In this document: positions 9,729-19,370 of the stretch, piece by piece | Numbering within the stretch: the first letter of the stretch is position 1 | Layout: each line of letters starts with the position of its first letter | Assembly: GCA_963796225.1 (NCBI GenBank) | Contig: CAWCLK010000022.1 | Coordinates: 1-58,225 of the forward strand | Direction of reading: 5' to 3' | Source of the DNA: CAWCLK01 sp963796225 | GTDB taxonomy: Bacteria; Actinomycetota; Nitriliruptoria; Nitriliruptorales; Nitriliruptoraceae | DNA: 58,225 nt | Program-made: the position numbers and the translations under genes | The notes under the pieces: generated by a model | Told to the model about the DNA's origin: nothing | Databases searched by the model: none | What the model saw: only the letters and a program-made list of their open reading frames with translations

Positions 9729-10053
9729 GTCGTCGGCGGGACCAGCTGGTCGCGCACCCGGGCGATCTCGGCGATCGCCTGCCCGATGCGCAGGCGCATG
9801 GTCGGCGTCGGAGGCGGCCAACACGGTCCCGAGGTGGGCCATCGAGGCCTCCAGCAGCCGGACGGCCCGTCCCAGGGCCAGGTCCACGACGTCGGGCGTG
9901 TCGGCCTCGGGGGCCGGGGCCCGGCTGGGCGGCCCCTGCGGCCACTCGATGGACGGCGCCAGCGTCGCGGTGTGCACGAGGTCGACCTCCAGCGCCGGCG
10001 GGCACCCGGCGCCGCGACGTCCCGTGCCGTGGGGCTGTTGCGTGCTCGCTCAT
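9725..10053 (-). CDS. Small conserved protein of unknown function, paralogue A (two +1 breaks)
   Basis: About 108 aa when two extra bases are skipped: one near 10009 (CGCCGGGTGC) and one near 9797-9801 (GCCGACCATG). The reconstruction reads MSEHATAPRHGTSRR, then GCPPALEVDLVHTATLAPS, EWPQGPPSR, DLALGRAVRLLEASMAHL and ends TMRLRIGQAIAEIARVRD. It matches paralogue B at 10769-11113 in the same order (CPPxLExDL, EWPPxPPSR, GRAVRLLxAxxAHL), which supports the frame corrections. AAGGAG lies six bases before the ATG at 10053. No signal peptide. The function was not recognised; the C-terminal half should be helical. Confidence 0.7.
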
Positions 10054-10160
10054 CCCGTGCTCCTTGGTCATCCCTCGCCGCCCGCGAGGGCGGCAACGGT
10101 GGCACGGCGCAGGACCACGAACTAGGGGCGAACGTCCCACGGTGGGGATCGCAGCCCCGG

Positions 10161-10615
10161 TCAGGACACGTCGAGGTCGGTGTGCATGCCGAGCCGGTAG
10201 TGGCCGGGCAGGTTGCAGAACACCACGTAGTGGCCCGGGTCCAGGTCGACGGTCAGCGTCGGCGAGGTCCCGCCCTCGATGTCCTCGATCTCGTCGACCA
10301 CGCTGAGGTCGGTCGCGCCCTCCTCGGAGACGTTGCCCTCGTCGTCGGTCGGCAGCTCCGCAGCGTCCGAGGTCCGTTCGTGCGACGACGAACTCGTGGA
10401 CCTGGTCGGCCGCGTTGGTGACGTCGAACGCCACCGTCCCCGAGTCCACGCGTCGTGCCGGACAGCGAGATGCTGTAGTCGTCCAGCGTCGCGTCCATCC
10501 GCACCGCCGACTCGCCCGCGACGCCCGACTCGTCGGCCGCCGCCGTGCATCCCGCCAGGACGAGGACGCTCGCGCCCACGACCCACCCGATCCTGCTGCT
10601 GCTTCGCCGCCCCAT
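10161..10615 (-). CDS. Cupredoxin-type lipoprotein (two +1 breaks)
   Basis: A lipoprotein of about 150 aa with a plastocyanin/azurin-like fold. The signal ends in a lipobox (VLVLAGC). Type-1 copper ligands are visible: His in QVHEFVVA, then C-x4-H-x4-M in FCNLPGHYRLGM near the C-terminus. The frame holds only if an extra base is skipped near 10451 (ACGCGTGGAC) and near 10369 (GACCTCGGAC); both corrections join segments of one domain. ATG at 10615. Probably an outer-surface copper electron carrier. It lies between the two small paralogues on the same strand. Confidence 0.82.
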
Positions 10616-10768
10616 GGTGCACCGCCCGCCGTTGGTCCACCCCATGATGGGCCGTCGGGCAGTGGCCATCCAGTGACTTCTGCCCCGCGACCGCCGTCCA
10701 GCGGAGGCCGCGGGCGCCGGTCGCACGCCCGGGGCGTCCATGCGGACGCACACGGAGCCGCAGATGGG

Positions 10769-11113
10769 TCAGGACGTGAGGTCGGTGAGGCGCTCGATGG
10801 CCCGCGTTGCGTCGCCGATCGCGCCCTCGAGGGCCGCCGTCGTGTCGGCGTCCTGGGTCGTCTCGAGCGCGGTACGCAGGTGCGCCACCGTCGCGTCGAG
10901 CAGCCGCACGGCGCGGCCCGTGGTCAGGTCGGACACGGAGGCCGGCGAGGTGGGGGTGGCCGAACGGGTGCTGTGCCGGCGGCGCGACGGGGGCGCCGGC
11001 GGCCACTCCACGCCGGGCCCGGGCGGCCCCGGCGTGGTGAGGTCGATCTCGAGCACGGGCGGGCAGCCGCGATTGCTGCGCCGGCTGCCCCGATGGTCGT
11101 GAATGCTGGACAT
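10769..11113 (-). CDS. Small conserved protein of unknown function, paralogue B
   Basis: An intact 114-aa protein from the ATG at 11113 (AAAGGGG ribosome-binding sequence). It shares the block order of paralogue A at 9725-10053: GCPPVLEIDL, EWPPAPPSR, DLTTGRAVRLLDATVAHLRT, then a helical tail. Arginine/histidine-rich N-terminus, no membrane segment. A DNA- or partner-binding role is possible but there is no direct evidence. Unlike paralogue A it needs no frame correction, so it serves as the template for A. Confidence 0.72.
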   Translation of the reverse strand: MSSIHDHRGSRRSNRGCPPVLEIDLTTPGPPGPGVEWPPAPPSRRRHSTRSATPTSPASVSDLTTGRAVRLLDATVAHLRTALETTQDADTTAALEGAIGDATRAIERLTDLTS

Positions 11114-11207
11114 TGGTGCCCCTTTCGGTTCTCCCAGTTCTCCGGCCGCCCCGGGATGGAGAGGATGACACCCCGTCAGGGGGGTCACAACGTCCAAAGG
11201 AACGATG

Positions 11208-12161
11208 TCACGCGGTGGGCGCCGGGTCGTCGACCTCGAGGACGCCCGCGCCCGGCACCACCTGCGTCCCCCCGGTGCCGGCGACCATCGTCTGCAGGTC
11301 CCCCAGCGCCCCGATGGCGGCCCGTCCGCCGGTCTCCTCGACGAACTGCCGGGCGGCGGTGACCTTCGGACCCATGGACCCGGCAGGGAACATCGAGGGG
11401 TCCAGCTGGTCGACCGTGGCCCGCCGGACCGGGCGGGACCGGGGCGTGCCGTGGTCGAGGTGGACGGCGTCGACGTCGGTGGCCATCACGAGCACGTCGG
11501 CGCCGAGCTCCCGCGCGAGCAGGCTCGACGACAGGTCCTTGTCGATCACGGCCTCGCTGCCCATGAGGAACCGCTCGCGGTCGCGTGCGTACATCGTGGG
11601 GATGCCGCCACCGCCGGCGCAGATCACCGTCACGCCGTGGTCCATCAGCAGGCGGATGGCCTTCAGCTCGAACACGCGGCGAGGGACGGGGGAGGGGACC
11701 ACCCGCCGCCAGCCGTCGCCGTCGGGGCGCATCGTCCAGCCCTTCTCCTCCGCCAGGGCGTCCGCTTCGTCGCGGCGGTAGACGGGACCGATCGGCTTGG
11801 TCGGGTCGGCGAAGGCCGGGTCGTCGGGGTCGACCTCGGTCATGGTCAGGATCGTGGCGATCTCCTTCTCGAAGGGCAGGACGTTGCCGAGCTCCTGTTC
11901 CACGAGGTAGCCGATCATCCCCTCGGACTGGGCCCCGAGCACGTCCAGCGGCGTGAGCTCGGCGTCCCGGTACGCCGCACTCTGCAGCGCGAGCAGCCCG
12001 ACCTGCGGGCCGTTGCCGTGCGAGATCACCAGCTCGTGCTCGAGCGCGATCGGGGCGAGCGCCTCGCAGGCGACCCGCACGTTGGCGCGCTGGGCTCCCA
12101 CGGTCATCGGCTCACCGCGGCGCAACAGCGCGTTGCCGCCGAGCGCGACGACCACTCGCAT
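11208..12161 (-). CDS. arcC: Carbamate kinase
   Basis: A 317-aa amino-acid-kinase-fold enzyme making ATP from carbamoyl phosphate and ADP (arginine-deiminase or purine/allantoin catabolism). Start ATG at 12161. Hallmarks: VVVALGGNALLRRG at the N-terminus, HGNGPQVG near 55, VICAGGGGIP near 195-205, ADVLVMATDVDAVH, and SMGPKVTAARQF near 275. Length fits the family. No other arc genes adjoin it. The tRNA-Arg lies 29 bp upstream on the same strand. Confidence 0.95.
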   Translation of the reverse strand: MRVVVALGGNALLRRGEPMTVGAQRANVRVACEALAPIALEHELVISHGNGPQVGLLALQSAAYRDAELTPLDVLGAQSEGMIGYLVEQELGNVLPFEKEIATILTMTEVDPDDPAFADPTKPIGPVYRRDEADALAEEKGWTMRPDGDGWRRVVPSPVPRRVFELKAIRLLMDHGVTVICAGGGGIPTMYARDRERFLMGSEAVIDKDLSSSLLARELGADVLVMATDVDAVHLDHGTPRSRPVRRATVDQLDPSMFPAGSMGPKVTAARQFVEETGGRAAIGALGDLQTMVAGTGGTQVVPGAGVLEVDDPAPTA

Positions 12162-12190
12162 GAGGGGGCCTTTCCGCCCGCCGGCCGGGA

Positions 12191-12266
12191 TGGTGCCCCC
12201 GGCAGGAATCGAACCTGCGACACGCGGTTTAGGAAACCACTGCTCTATCCACTGAGCTACGGGGGC
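12191..12266 (-). tRNA. tRNA-Arg(CCT), CCA encoded
   Basis: Cloverleaf on the minus strand: acceptor GCCCCCG pairs with CGGGGGC, D-arm GCTC...GAGC, anticodon loop TTCCTAA with anticodon CCT, T-arm GCAGG-TTCGAAT-CCTGC, discriminator A, then an encoded CCA at 12191-12193. It reads AGG arginine codons, which are minor in a genome this GC-rich. Confidence 0.97.
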
Positions 12267-12435
12267 CAATGAGGCCCCGGGGCCGGGGGCCCTGCGGGAC
12301 CGGCGCGCAGGGTAGGCGGGGCCTGCACACACCGGGTCCTTTGGCCCGTGCGACCGGGCCGGACGGGCACGGAAACGGTCGCCGCGTCAGGCACGGTCAC
12401 GCCCAGTCGTCCCCGACCCGTGAGAGAGCCCGACC

Positions 12436-14314
12436 GTGAGCGTCTCCCCGCCCGCCCCCACGCAGCTGCGTGCCGTCGTCATCCGCTTCTCCGGGGACTC
12501 CGGTGACGGCATGCAGCTGACCGGCTCCCGGTTCACCGTCGCCTCCGCCGAGGCCGGCTCCGACCTGGCGACCCTGCCCGACTACCCGTCCGAGATCCGC
12601 GCCCCCGCCGGCACGGTCCTGGGCGTGTCCAGCTTCCAGCTGCAGTTCGGCGAGCACGTCACGACCCCCGGGGACGCACCCGACGTCCTGGTGGCGATGA
12701 ACGCCGCCGCGCTGGCCAAGGACCTCGACGACGTGGCGCCGGGTGGCACCGTGATCGTCAACACCGACGGGTTCACCGCCCGCGACCTGCGCAAGGCCGG
12801 ACTGGACTCCGACCCGCGCACCGACGGGCGCCTGGACGGCCGCCAGGTCGTCGAGGTCGACATCACCTCGCTGACCACGACGGCGCTGGCCGAGCAGGTG
12901 GCCGCAGGCGACATCACCGCCAAGGACGCCTCGCGCGCCAAGAACATGTTCGCCCTGGGGCTGGTGTCCTGGCTGTTCTCCCGCCCGTTGGAGCCCACCC
13001 GCGCGTGGTTGGACGGCAAGTTCGCGACCCGCAGTGAGCTGGCGGCGGCCAACCAGGCCGCACTGCAGGCTGGCTACCACTACGGCGAGGCGTGCGGCCT
13101 GTTCGCGTCGCGGTACGAGGTCGCGCCGGCCCGGCTGGCCCCCGGCACCTACCGCACCGTCTCGGGCAACATGGCGACCGCCTACGGGCTGGTCGCCGCG
13201 GCCCAGCGCGCCGGCCTGGAGCTGTTCTACGGCACCTACCCGATCACGCCGGCGACGGACATCCTCCACGAGCTCGCCAAGCTGCGCCACTTCGGCGTCA
13301 AGACCTTCCAGGCCGAGGACGAGATCGCCGGCATCGGCTCCGCCATCGGGGCGGCGTTCGGCGGGGCGCTGGCCGTCACGGGCACCTCCGGACCCGGGCT
13401 GGCCCTGAAGGGCGAGGCGCTCGGCCTGGCCGTCATGCTCGAGCTGCCGCTGGTCGTGGTCAACGTCCAGCGCGGTGGGCCCTCGACGGGGCTGCCGACC
13501 AAGACCGAGCAGTCCGACCTGTTCCAGGCGCTCTACGGCCGCAACGGCGACAGCCCCCTGCCCGTCGTGGCCGCCCAGTCGCCCGGCGACTGCTTCTACG
13601 CGGCGTTCGAGGCCGCACGGATCGCCATCACGTCGCGGACCCCGGTGATCCTGCTGACCGACGGCTACCTCGGCAACGGATCGGAACCGTGGTTGCTGCC
13701 CGACGTGGCCGACCTGCCGGAGATCGACCCGGGTGTGCTCACCGAGCCCAACGGGCCGGACGGGACCCTGCTGGCCTACCTGCGCGACGAGGCGACCCTG
13801 GCCCGCCCGTGGATCCTGCCGGGCACCCCGGGGCTCGCGCACCGCATCGGCGGCCTGGAGAAGCACGCCGTCACGGGCGAGATCTCGCACGACCCGGCCA
13901 ACCACCAGCTCATGACCGACATGCGGGCGGCCAAGGTCGCCCGTGTCGCGGACCGGCTGCCGCACGTCGTCGTGGACGACCCGGACGGGGACGCGGACCT
14001 GCTGGTCGGTTGGCTGGGGGTCGACCTACGGCACGTTGCGTGTGGCGGTCGACAAGGCGCGCCAGGCCGGCCGCAAGGTCGCGCGCGTCCACCTGCGACA
14101 CCTCAACCCGTTGCCCCCCGGCCTGACGGAGGCGTTGGCCGCCTACCCCAACGTGGTGGTGGCGGAGATCAACGACGGGCAGCTCGTCCACGAGCTGCGC
14201 GCAGCCGCCGGCCGACCGCTGGCCTCCTACACCCGGACGCGGGGCCTGCCGCTCGACTCGTCCGAGCTGGCCGCCCACCTGATCGACCACCCCACGACCG
14301 CCCAGGACCTGTGA
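12436..14314 (+). CDS. korA: 2-oxoacid:ferredoxin oxidoreductase alpha subunit, gamma-alpha fusion (one +1 break)
   Basis: Large subunit of the KorAB type (2-oxoglutarate:ferredoxin oxidoreductase), which converts 2-oxoglutarate, CoA and oxidised ferredoxin to succinyl-CoA. GTG start at 12436. Residues about 10-190 are the gamma domain (FSGDSGDGMQLTGSR); from about 230 the pyrimidine-binding alpha domain begins (YPITPATDILHELAK, GTSGPGLALKGEALGLAV). The frame breaks at about 14008 (GTCGGTT carries an extra G); after correction VVGWGSTYGTLRVAVDKA and a normal C-terminus follow, giving about 625 aa. The stop overlaps the korB start as TGATG, indicating translational coupling. Confidence 0.93.
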
Positions 14315-15342
14315 TGACCACCACCGACCTGCCCCTGACCCGATCCCGCAAGGACTACGCGTCCGACCAGGACGTGCGCTGGTGCCCGGGGTGCGGCGAC
14401 TACGCGATCCTGGCCACCGTCCAGGGTGTGCTGGCCGACGCCGACGTCGACCCGGACCGGACCGTGTTCATCTCCGGCATCGGCTGCTCGTCGCGCTACC
14501 CGTACTACATGAACACCTACGGGATGCACTCGATCCACGGCCGCGCCCCGGCCATCGCGACCGGGCTGAGCCTGCACCGACCGGACCTGGACGTGTGGGT
14601 GGTCACCGGTGACGGTGACGCGCTCTCGATCGGCGGCAACCACCTGATGCATGCGCTGCGGCGCAACGTCAACCTGAAGATCCTGCTGTTCAACAACCAG
14701 ATCTACGGGCTGACCAAGGGGCAGTACTCGCCGACGACGCAGCTCGGCAAGGTCACCAAGACCTCCCCGATGGGCGTCATCGACACCCCCTTCAACCCCG
14801 TCAGCCTCGCGCTCGGTGCCGAGGCCAGCTTCGTGGCCCGCGCCGTCGACAACGACCGGGCCGGCCTGTCGTCGGTCCTGGCGGCGGCCCACGCCCACCC
14901 GGGCACCGCGCTCGTGGAGATCTACCAGAACTGCGTGGTCTTCAACGACGGTGCGTTCGCGCCACTGCGTGGCAAGGACGCCGACCCGGCGGCCCGCATC
15001 GACCTGGTCGCCGGCCAGCCGGTCGTCTTCGGCCCACCCGAGGCGCGGCGAGCGGTCGTGGTGGCCGACCACGGCGGTCTCGAGGTCGTCGACGCGGCCG
15101 ACGCGGCCGGACGGGAGCTGGTCCACGACCCGACCCGCCCCGACCCGGGCGTCGCCTTCGCGCTGTCCCGACTGGACGCGGCCAGTGTCGGTGCCACCCC
15201 GCTCGGCATCTTCCGCCAGGTCGACCGGCCGGTCTACAACGACCTGCTGGACGGCCAGGTCGCCGAGGCCGTGGCCACCCGCGGCCACGGCGCCATCGAG
15301 TCCCTGCTGTCCAGCGGCCACACGTGGACCGTGGCGGGCTGA
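14314..15342 (+). CDS. korB: 2-oxoacid:ferredoxin oxidoreductase beta subunit
   Basis: A 342-aa partner of korA carrying thiamine diphosphate and the cluster-binding cysteines. Visible motifs: WCPGCGDYAIL near 23-33, SGIGCSSR near 54, TGDGDALSIGGNHLMHALRRN (TPP/Mg site) near 98-118, and NNQIYGLTKGQYSPT. The ATG at 14314 overlaps the korA stop. With korA it forms the oxygen-tolerant KorAB pair used in the TCA cycle of many actinobacteria. No ferredoxin gene was found in the window. Confidence 0.95.
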   Translation: MTTTDLPLTRSRKDYASDQDVRWCPGCGDYAILATVQGVLADADVDPDRTVFISGIGCSSRYPYYMNTYGMHSIHGRAPAIATGLSLHRPDLDVWVVTGDGDALSIGGNHLMHALRRNVNLKILLFNNQIYGLTKGQYSPTTQLGKVTKTSPMGVIDTPFNPVSLALGAEASFVARAVDNDRAGLSSVLAAAHAHPGTALVEIYQNCVVFNDGAFAPLRGKDADPAARIDLVAGQPVVFGPPEARRAVVVADHGGLEVVDAADAAGRELVHDPTRPDPGVAFALSRLDAASVGATPLGIFRQVDRPVYNDLLDGQVAEAVATRGHGAIESLLSSGHTWTVAG

Positions 15343-15354
15343 CGGCGGCCGGTC

Positions 15355-16582
15355 TCAGCCGACGAGGGCGTGGTGCTCCAGCGGTGACGGGCACAGCGCC
15401 AGGTGCGTGCCGTCGTCGTCGAGCGTCGACAGCTCCACGGGGTCGCGCAGCTGCTCGCCCCGCGCGTCGAGGTGCAGGCGCAGCAGCGGACGGTCGGGGC
15501 GCCCCGCCGGCACCGCGACGACCACGCCCCGGTGGCCGGTCCAGGTGCCCTCGGTGACCACGACCCAGTGGCCGACGGGGTAGCGCGGGAAGGTGCGCTG
15601 GAACAGCTCGACCAGCTCCTGGTTGAGGTGCCGCCCTGCCATCGTCTCGAGGATGTCGTGGGCGACGTCGTGCCCCATGGCCGGGCGGTACGGCCGGTCG
15701 GAGGTCAGGGCGCTGTACACGTCGGCGACCGCCGCGATCTCGGCGAGCAGCAGCATGCGGTCGCGGTCGAACTGCTCGGCCGTGCTGCGGATGATCCGGT
15801 TGCTGCCCTTCAGTCCCCGGGGGTAGCCGGAGCCGTCCTGCTGCTCGTGGTGCTGGTAGGCGACGTGGGCCGGGTAGATGCTGGCCAGCGGCATGCGGCG
15901 GACCAGCTCGAAGCCGAGGAACGCGTGGCGCTCGACGTCCTCACGCTCGGCCGCGGTCAGCCGATCCGGCTTCTCGATGATCGCCGTGTCGATGTAGATC
16001 ATGCCGATGTCGTGCAGCAGGCACCCCAGGGCCAGCTCACGCAGCTCGAGCCGGGACAGGCCGGCGCGGTGGCCCAGCAGCGCCCCGACGGCGGCCACGT
16101 CGATCGAGTGCTGGTAGGAGTAGTCGCTGTGGTTGCGCAGCGTCTCCAGCCCCGCCTCGGTGTGGGAATCGAGCACCTCGTTGAGGAGCTGGTCGACCGT
16201 CTCGAACAGGGCCGAGATGGACTCGGAGGTCGGGGCGTCGAGCATCAGCGGCTGGGACCCCAACCGTCGGACCGCGTCGTCGACGTCGGCCGGGCGGTCG
16301 TCGGTGTCCTCGCGCCCCGCCATCACCACGCCGGTGAACACGGTGGACAGGTGGCGGGTGGCGGCGCGTGCGCAGCGGCACGGAGACGATGTCGCGGCGC
16401 GGCACGTCGTCGGCCATGCCGTCGGCGATCTGGACGACCCGGACCCCGCGGGTCTGCAGCGAGCGGATGTAGGTGTCGGTCAGCGCCGTCCCGCGGCGCA
16501 GGAGGGGTCGCCCGGCCTCGTCGAGCACGTCCGCGGCCACCACGAGGCCGGCGGTGAGCCGATCGACGTCCTGCTGGTACAT
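15355..16582 (-). CDS. HD-GYP domain phosphohydrolase (one +1 break)
   Basis: Likely cyclic-di-GMP phosphodiesterase or related signalling protein, about 408 aa. From the ATG at 16582 the N-terminal region reads MYQQDVDRLTAGLVVAADVL and VLDEAGRPLLRRG, a common preamble of these proteins. A +1 break near 16364 (ACGCGCCGCC) joins it to a helical linker and the HD-GYP core: HSIDVAAVGALLG, LLHDIGMIYID (HD), HHEQQDGSGYPRGL (the HHE...GYP signature is present) and DVYSALTSDRPYR. A small beta domain follows at the C-terminus. No membrane segment. Divergent from the third cell-wall-binding gene. Confidence 0.88.
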
Positions 16583-16719
16583 CCGAGCCCCGTCCCTGGA
16601 GGTGCCACGCTCTGTCCTGTCGGCCGCGCGCCGGTCGGGTGAAGCACTCGTCCGCGCGCCGTCCCGGGGACCGTTCGGCCATTCGGCCCCGGACGAGGCG
16701 CCGCTACCGTCCCGGCCGT

Positions 16720-18409
16720 GTGACGACGACTGGGGCCATCGTGACCGGGACGGCGACGGGACGAGCAAGGCGGGGATGGCGCGCGGTCGTGGTGGTGGCG
16801 GTCGTCGGCCTGCTGTGCGTTCCCGCAGCCGTGGCCGCCGGCGAGGAGCAGATCCCCGTGGGGCGCGTCGCCGGTGCCGACCGCTACGACACTGCGGCGC
16901 GGCTGGCGGTGCGGGGCGTGTCCGGCGAGGTGACGCGGGCGTGGATCGCCACGGGCGAGAACTTCCCGGATGCGTTGGCCGCCGGCGCGACCGGCGACCC
17001 GGTCGTGCTGGTCCGTCCTGACTCGCTGCCCGACGAGGCCGCCGACGCCCTGCGGACGCTGTCGCCCGACCAGGTCGTGGCCGTCGGCGGGCCCCGCGCC
17101 ATCGCCGACGGCGTGCTGGCCGCCGCGGGGCGTGCTGCCTCGGCCCCCACCGACCGGGTCTCCGGGCCCGACCGCTTCGCGACGGCGGCCCGCGTCGCGG
17201 CCCGGACCCATGCTGACGGCGCATCCACGGTGTGGGTGGCCACCGGGCTGGGGTTCGCCGACGCCCTCGCCGCCGGCCCCGTGGCCGCCGCCGAGGACGC
17301 CCCGATGCTGCTCGTCGCCCCGGACCGCGTCCCCGACGTCGTCCGCGATCGACTGACGACGACTGGCGCCGGACGAGGTGGTGGTCGTCGGCGGCACGAC
17401 CGCGATCTCCGACCGTGTCGCGAACCAGCTCGCCGCTGCCGCGGGCATCGACCACGTCACCCGACTGGCCGGCGCGGACCGCTACGCCACCGCCGTCACC
17501 GTGGCCCGCCGGGGCGTGCGTCGACACGGCCTCGACGGCCAGACGATCCTGGCCACCGGGCAGGCCTTCCCCGACGCGCTGGCGGCCGGACCGCTGGCCC
17601 ACCGGGTCGGGGGACCGTTGCTGCTGTCGCCCCACGACCGGGTCCCCGAGCCGGTGCGCACCTTCCTGCTCGAGCTCGACCCGCCCCGCCTCACGCTCGC
17701 CGGCGGGGAGGTCGCGCTGTCGCGGACCGTCGAGGCGCGGGCATCGCGTCCGTGGCTCGAGGGCGCCTGCGACCTCTACGACGTGACGCTGCCGGGGCCG
17801 ATCCAGGGCAATCCCGAGGACCAGCGCCCCTCGCTGGACGCCAGCACCGGCCCCTGGATCATCGACGACTTCCGCGACGCGTGGGGCATGGCGGTCCCGG
17901 CGCGGTGGCGGTACGACCGGGTCGAGACCCTCGAGCACCGCGGCGTGCTGTTCTACGTCGACACGTCCAGCGGGTACGACAACTACCTGTCGGTGACGGT
18001 GTTCTGCGGCAACCCCTACCTCATGGGCGGGGGCGTCGTGCTGGACGCCGACGACCCGCAGCAGATCGCCGCCGAGGGCCCCCACCAGGGCATGCCGGGG
18101 TCGCCGGACGTGTCGCGCTTCGACGGTCCGGCCCTCTACACCGCGGCCTGGTACGACATGCCGTGCCCACCCGGCATCGACACCCGGTCGAGCACCTGCG
18201 CGTTCCGGTTCGACTACCTCGCGGTGGACGACGACGTGATCCTCGTCCACTACCTGGCCGAGGACGACTTCGCCCGCTCCATGCCGGGCGAGCTCGGGTC
18301 GATCGCCGACCGCGTCGCCGCCAGTGTCGACCACCTCGCCCAGGTCGACTGCCCGGCCAGCGCGTCGGACTGCTGGCGGGGCGGCCAGCCGGGGCCGGGG
18401 CGCTCCTGA
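16720..18409 (+). CDS. Secreted cell-wall-binding repeat 2 protein with unknown C-terminal domain (one +1 break)
   Basis: An exported protein of about 562 aa. GTG at 16720 or GTG at 16741 could start it; both leave a signal peptide (RAVVVVAVVGLLCVPAAVAAG). Three CW_binding_2 repeats cover about 35-340 (RVAGADRYDTAARLAV, FADALAAGPVAAAEDAPMLL, FPDALAAGPLAHRVGGPLLL). The frame breaks at about 17362 (ACGACTGGCG, extra A) inside the second repeat; skipping one base gives LAPDEVVVVGG, as expected. The last 210 residues (from CDLYDVTLPG) form a cysteine-containing domain I do not recognise. Confidence 0.85.
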
Positions 18410-18491
18410 CGAACGGCGGGGGTCCGAACCACGGCCGCGTCCCGGACCGGGAGGTGACCGTCCCCCTGCCCCCGACCCGTGAGGACGTGCC

Positions 18492-19361
18492 GTGCCCGAC
18501 GTCGACGTCCGTGAGGCCGTGCGTCCTGTGACCCGGCGCCTCACGTCGTGGCTGGACCGCCTGCCGCCGGGTCCGAGCCGGGTCGTGACGCGGTTGCTCG
18601 ACCGCCAGGTGCTGCTGGCCGGCAGCAGCCTGGCCTTCTACGGCCTCGTCTCGGCGTTGCCGCTGCTGCTGATCTCGCTGACCTTCGCCGAGCGCCTGTT
18701 CGGTCCCGACACCGTCCGCCAGCTCAGCCAGCAGGCCATCTCGCAGCAGGCGCGAGGAGCCGGACGGATCCTGATGGACGTCGGCGGGGCGGTGACCTCG
18801 CCGGGGTGGTGGATCTACGTCCTGGCGATCTGGCCCGCGACGGCGTACGGCGGTGGCCTGCGACGGGCGTTCATGGAGGCCCACGGGGACGAGGAGTCGC
18901 TCCCCGGCCTCAAGGGTCGCGCGATCGGGCTGCTGCTGGTCCTGGTGCTGCCGGTCGTGGTGCTCGGCGGGATCCCGTTGACGTTCGTGCTCGTGCACAT
19001 GGCCGGCCAGGGGGCCCTCGGCACGATCGGGGGCCTGGCCGTGGGGGTCGTCGGGGGCGCGATCGCCGGAACCGCGCTCAACAGCATCCTCTACCACGCC
19101 TTCACGTCCGAGGACCTCGGGTGGCGACGCACGCTGCCCACCGCCGCCGTGGTGGCGACGGCCACCTCGCTGATGTCGCTGGGCTTCGTCGCCTACATCC
19201 GCTTCGCCGACCTCGAGCACCGGTACGGCAGTGCCATGCTGGCGATGGTGCTGGTCTTCGGCGTCTGGCTGCTGGCCGTCAACGTGCTGCTGCTGTCCGG
19301 CTACCACGCCATCGTCGAGTTCGAGCACTCCGATGACGACCCCGACGACGACCAGGACTGA
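18492..19361 (+). CDS. YihY/UPF0761-family membrane protein
   Basis: A 289-aa protein with about six hydrophobic helices (for example GSSLAFYGLVSALPLLLI near 36-54, AIGLLLVLVLPVVVLG near 138-153, AMLAMVLVFGVWLLAVNVLL near 250-269). It belongs to the family once called ribonuclease BN; family evidence supports a membrane transporter or lipid-related role rather than an RNase. GTG start at 18492. An acidic tail (DDDPDDDQD) ends the protein. It converges on the DUF3616 gene with 9 bp between. Confidence 0.85.
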   Translation: MPDVDVREAVRPVTRRLTSWLDRLPPGPSRVVTRLLDRQVLLAGSSLAFYGLVSALPLLLISLTFAERLFGPDTVRQLSQQAISQQARGAGRILMDVGGAVTSPGWWIYVLAIWPATAYGGGLRRAFMEAHGDEESLPGLKGRAIGLLLVLVLPVVVLGGIPLTFVLVHMAGQGALGTIGGLAVGVVGGAIAGTALNSILYHAFTSEDLGWRRTLPTAAVVATATSLMSLGFVAYIRFADLEHRYGSAMLAMVLVFGVWLLAVNVLLLSGYHAIVEFEHSDDDPDDDQD

Positions 19362-19370
19362 TCGGCGGGA

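Noticed and set aside
8033..10306. Long C-terminal extension of metG
   Set aside because: The extra 190 or so residues are arginine-rich shadow; the conserved end lies in the +1 frame and stops at 9728.
12436..15342. Apparent single 968-aa KorA-KorB fusion
   Set aside because: The fusion arises only from the frame break near 14008; the corrected frame gives a normal korA stop overlapping the korB ATG.
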